Both the position numbers and the translations under genes were made by a program. Shown here piece after piece: positions 62,625 to 64,000 of a stretch of DNA of 64,000 nt; the first letter of the stretch is position 1, and each line of letters opens with the position of its first letter. Under the pieces are notes generated by a model. The model was given only the letters and a program-made list of their open reading frames with translations, did not search any database and was not told the origin of the DNA. The stretch is taken from contig NC_135262.1 in NCBI RefSeq assembly GCF_964204865.1, forward strand, positions 8,122,001-8,186,000. Direction: 5' to 3'. The stretch is from Styela clava (lineage: Eukaryota > Chordata > Ascidiacea > Stolidobranchia > Styelidae).

Positions 62625-64000
62625 ATAGAAATACAGGTTGTAGATTTCAAAGATTGCCTCCGGGATGAAAATACAATTGACGATACAGTCCTGGCTGAGG
62701 TTGGAACTAAGTTATGCGAAACATTTTCTTGGTTAGTTCTCGCTGGACACTGAGTGACGACATTGCAAAATTATAGATGTGCGTAGCTATCATGTTGCTG
62801 CTAGGAAAAATGTCGAACTTCGAATAAAATACTGACTCAAATGATTTTAGATTTTTCAGAAACCAAAAAATTATAGTTTTTTTATTCTCCACTTTCAAAA
62901 GTATAAAAATTTTGACTATAACTCTAGGCAGAATTCAATTCTAAAATCATGTGAATAACACGAACTTGTATTTTTGAAATAACTGATAGAACTTGCGATG
63001 TATAAATAACCACCTGCGCTATAAAAATCTTGGAATTACATACTTCACAGTTAATTTGTGGAACTAAAAACAAGATGGTTTTGCATATATACCTTACAGC
63101 GTGATAGCAGCGAGAAGCAGCAACTTAATAATTGTTGCAAAGAAGTTGCGCAAGTATAACTTCTTGATGGGATAAATTCAAATAAAATAACTTCTGACTC
63201 ATCCGAATAATATTCATCGCAAATGAAATTCATTACTGATGGCTATTTATAAAATTCTTTTATTTTAAGTGGTACCGTGCGGGCACATGGGCGATTTCTG
63301 TTATAATAATTTTAAATTATGTTATAAATATAAATCAAATACTACACAGTATGACACCACTTGTCCACGCATTTACATAAGTTAGTTGACATATCTAATA
63401 ATTCAAAACATTTTGACTTTTATATAACTTGTGTTGAAACTTAAATTGAGAAATATACTCTGAAATGTGTGAAACTTATTGCCGACGAATTGATTTGAAT
63501 TACACAAAGATTGACGTAAATATAGCTAATGTTATGTCCGAAGTTTGGATGAGGTATTCCATGCTTCTCAACTTAAGCAATATGTGCAGTGAACCTATGG
63601 TGACCTTAGCTTTACTATTGCCATGCTAACGCCCTCGAATTATTTCAAAGCAAAAGCAAAGCATCCATTTGGTACGAAGATGTTAAGAGCTAACCAGAAA
63701 ATATATTCCGTGGTGAAGTGAAATGTCATGGTAGTGTCCCAGTTCCACAACAATTTACTGATGTTTTTCATAAAAAGTTACTAATAGAATTATAATGCTG
63801 TATTTAATGACAATTGAGAATGAATTTTCTATCGTTGATTTCGCAACATTAAGTCTTTATGTTCATAGCGACTCTATCTGAATTTACAGAGAGGAGATTT
63901 TGGAAATTAACACGTTGTCCAAGAAATTTTTCTCTATGCCGATCGAAAAAAAGAAGGCTTATTTTGATGGTCGATTTGGATTAACATATCTTTCAATTGG
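62625..64000 (+). pseudogene. Second isopenicillin-N-synthase-like oxygenase, broken and cut by window end
   Basis: 62,625-62,730 matches exon 1 of the first paralogue (IEIQVVDFKDC...KLCETFS), with ATA where that gene has its ATG. An inverted insert (62,731-63,066) follows, then the rest of exon 1 (DGFAYIPYSVIAAR, from about 63,073). Exon 2 begins at 63,890 after 'tttacag' (EEILEINTLSKKFFSMPIEKKK...) and runs to the window end. Downstream exons are outside. Unless an alternative start exists beyond the insert, it is a pseudogene. Confidence 0.75.

Noticed and set aside
1-64000. CRISPR arrays, bacterial operons, riboswitches, rRNA or tRNA genes
   Set aside because: The repeats are long, diverged and inverted, and the genes are spliced; no cloverleaf or rRNA segment was recognised by eye, although short RNA genes could be missed without a search.

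Overview
This window reads as nuclear DNA of an AT-rich animal. The genes are split into many short exons with GT-AG (some GC-AG) introns, repeats and MITE-like elements are dense, and Ty3/Gypsy retroelement remnants are present. The two recognisable gene families are an ornithine decarboxylase/antizyme-inhibitor (ODC/AZIN) family and an isopenicillin-N-synthase-like Fe(II) oxygenase family. A marine invertebrate such as a tunicate is possible, but nothing seen fixes the species.

Positions 1-37,933 hold an array of five ODC-like genes in alternating orientation: A(-), B(+), C(-), D(+), E(-). Neighbours are alternately head-to-head (A/B, C/D) and tail-to-tail (B/C, D/E), and the intergenic DNA is mirrored along with the genes. 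Each head-to-head pair is therefore one large imperfect palindrome. B, C, D and E have all ten recognised coding exons (about 420 residues); A is cut by the left edge of the window. The exon lengths are the same in all copies, except that exon 2 of E is one codon shorter. The proteins keep the fold, the Schiff-base lysine and an antizyme-binding-like segment. All of them have lost several residues that ODC needs for PLP phosphate binding, substrate binding and protonation, and they lack the C-terminal degradation tail. The best hypothesis is a locally amplified family of catalytically dead, antizyme-inhibitor-like proteins. A short membrane-protein-like ORF sits on each side of the palindrome centres.

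Positions 37,934-53,000 are a repeat-rich decayed zone. It holds a relic of the tail-to-tail spacer (41.69-42.96 kb), the last two exons of a sixth ODC-like copy (45.0 kb), a minus-strand env-bearing Ty3/Gypsy relic (47.0-49.9 kb), and two copies of a roughly 640-bp repeat, one of which cuts the integrase of that relic.

Positions 53,110-64,000 hold two Fe(II)/2-oxoglutarate-type oxygenase (isopenicillin-N-synthase-like) paralogues on the plus strand. They flank nested MITE-like elements and a 5'-truncated Ty3/Gypsy pol gene. The first paralogue is complete in exon structure but has a 4-bp tandem duplication directly after its iron-binding His codon. The second runs off the window; its first exon has lost the expected ATG and is split by an inverted copy of DNA found upstream of the first.
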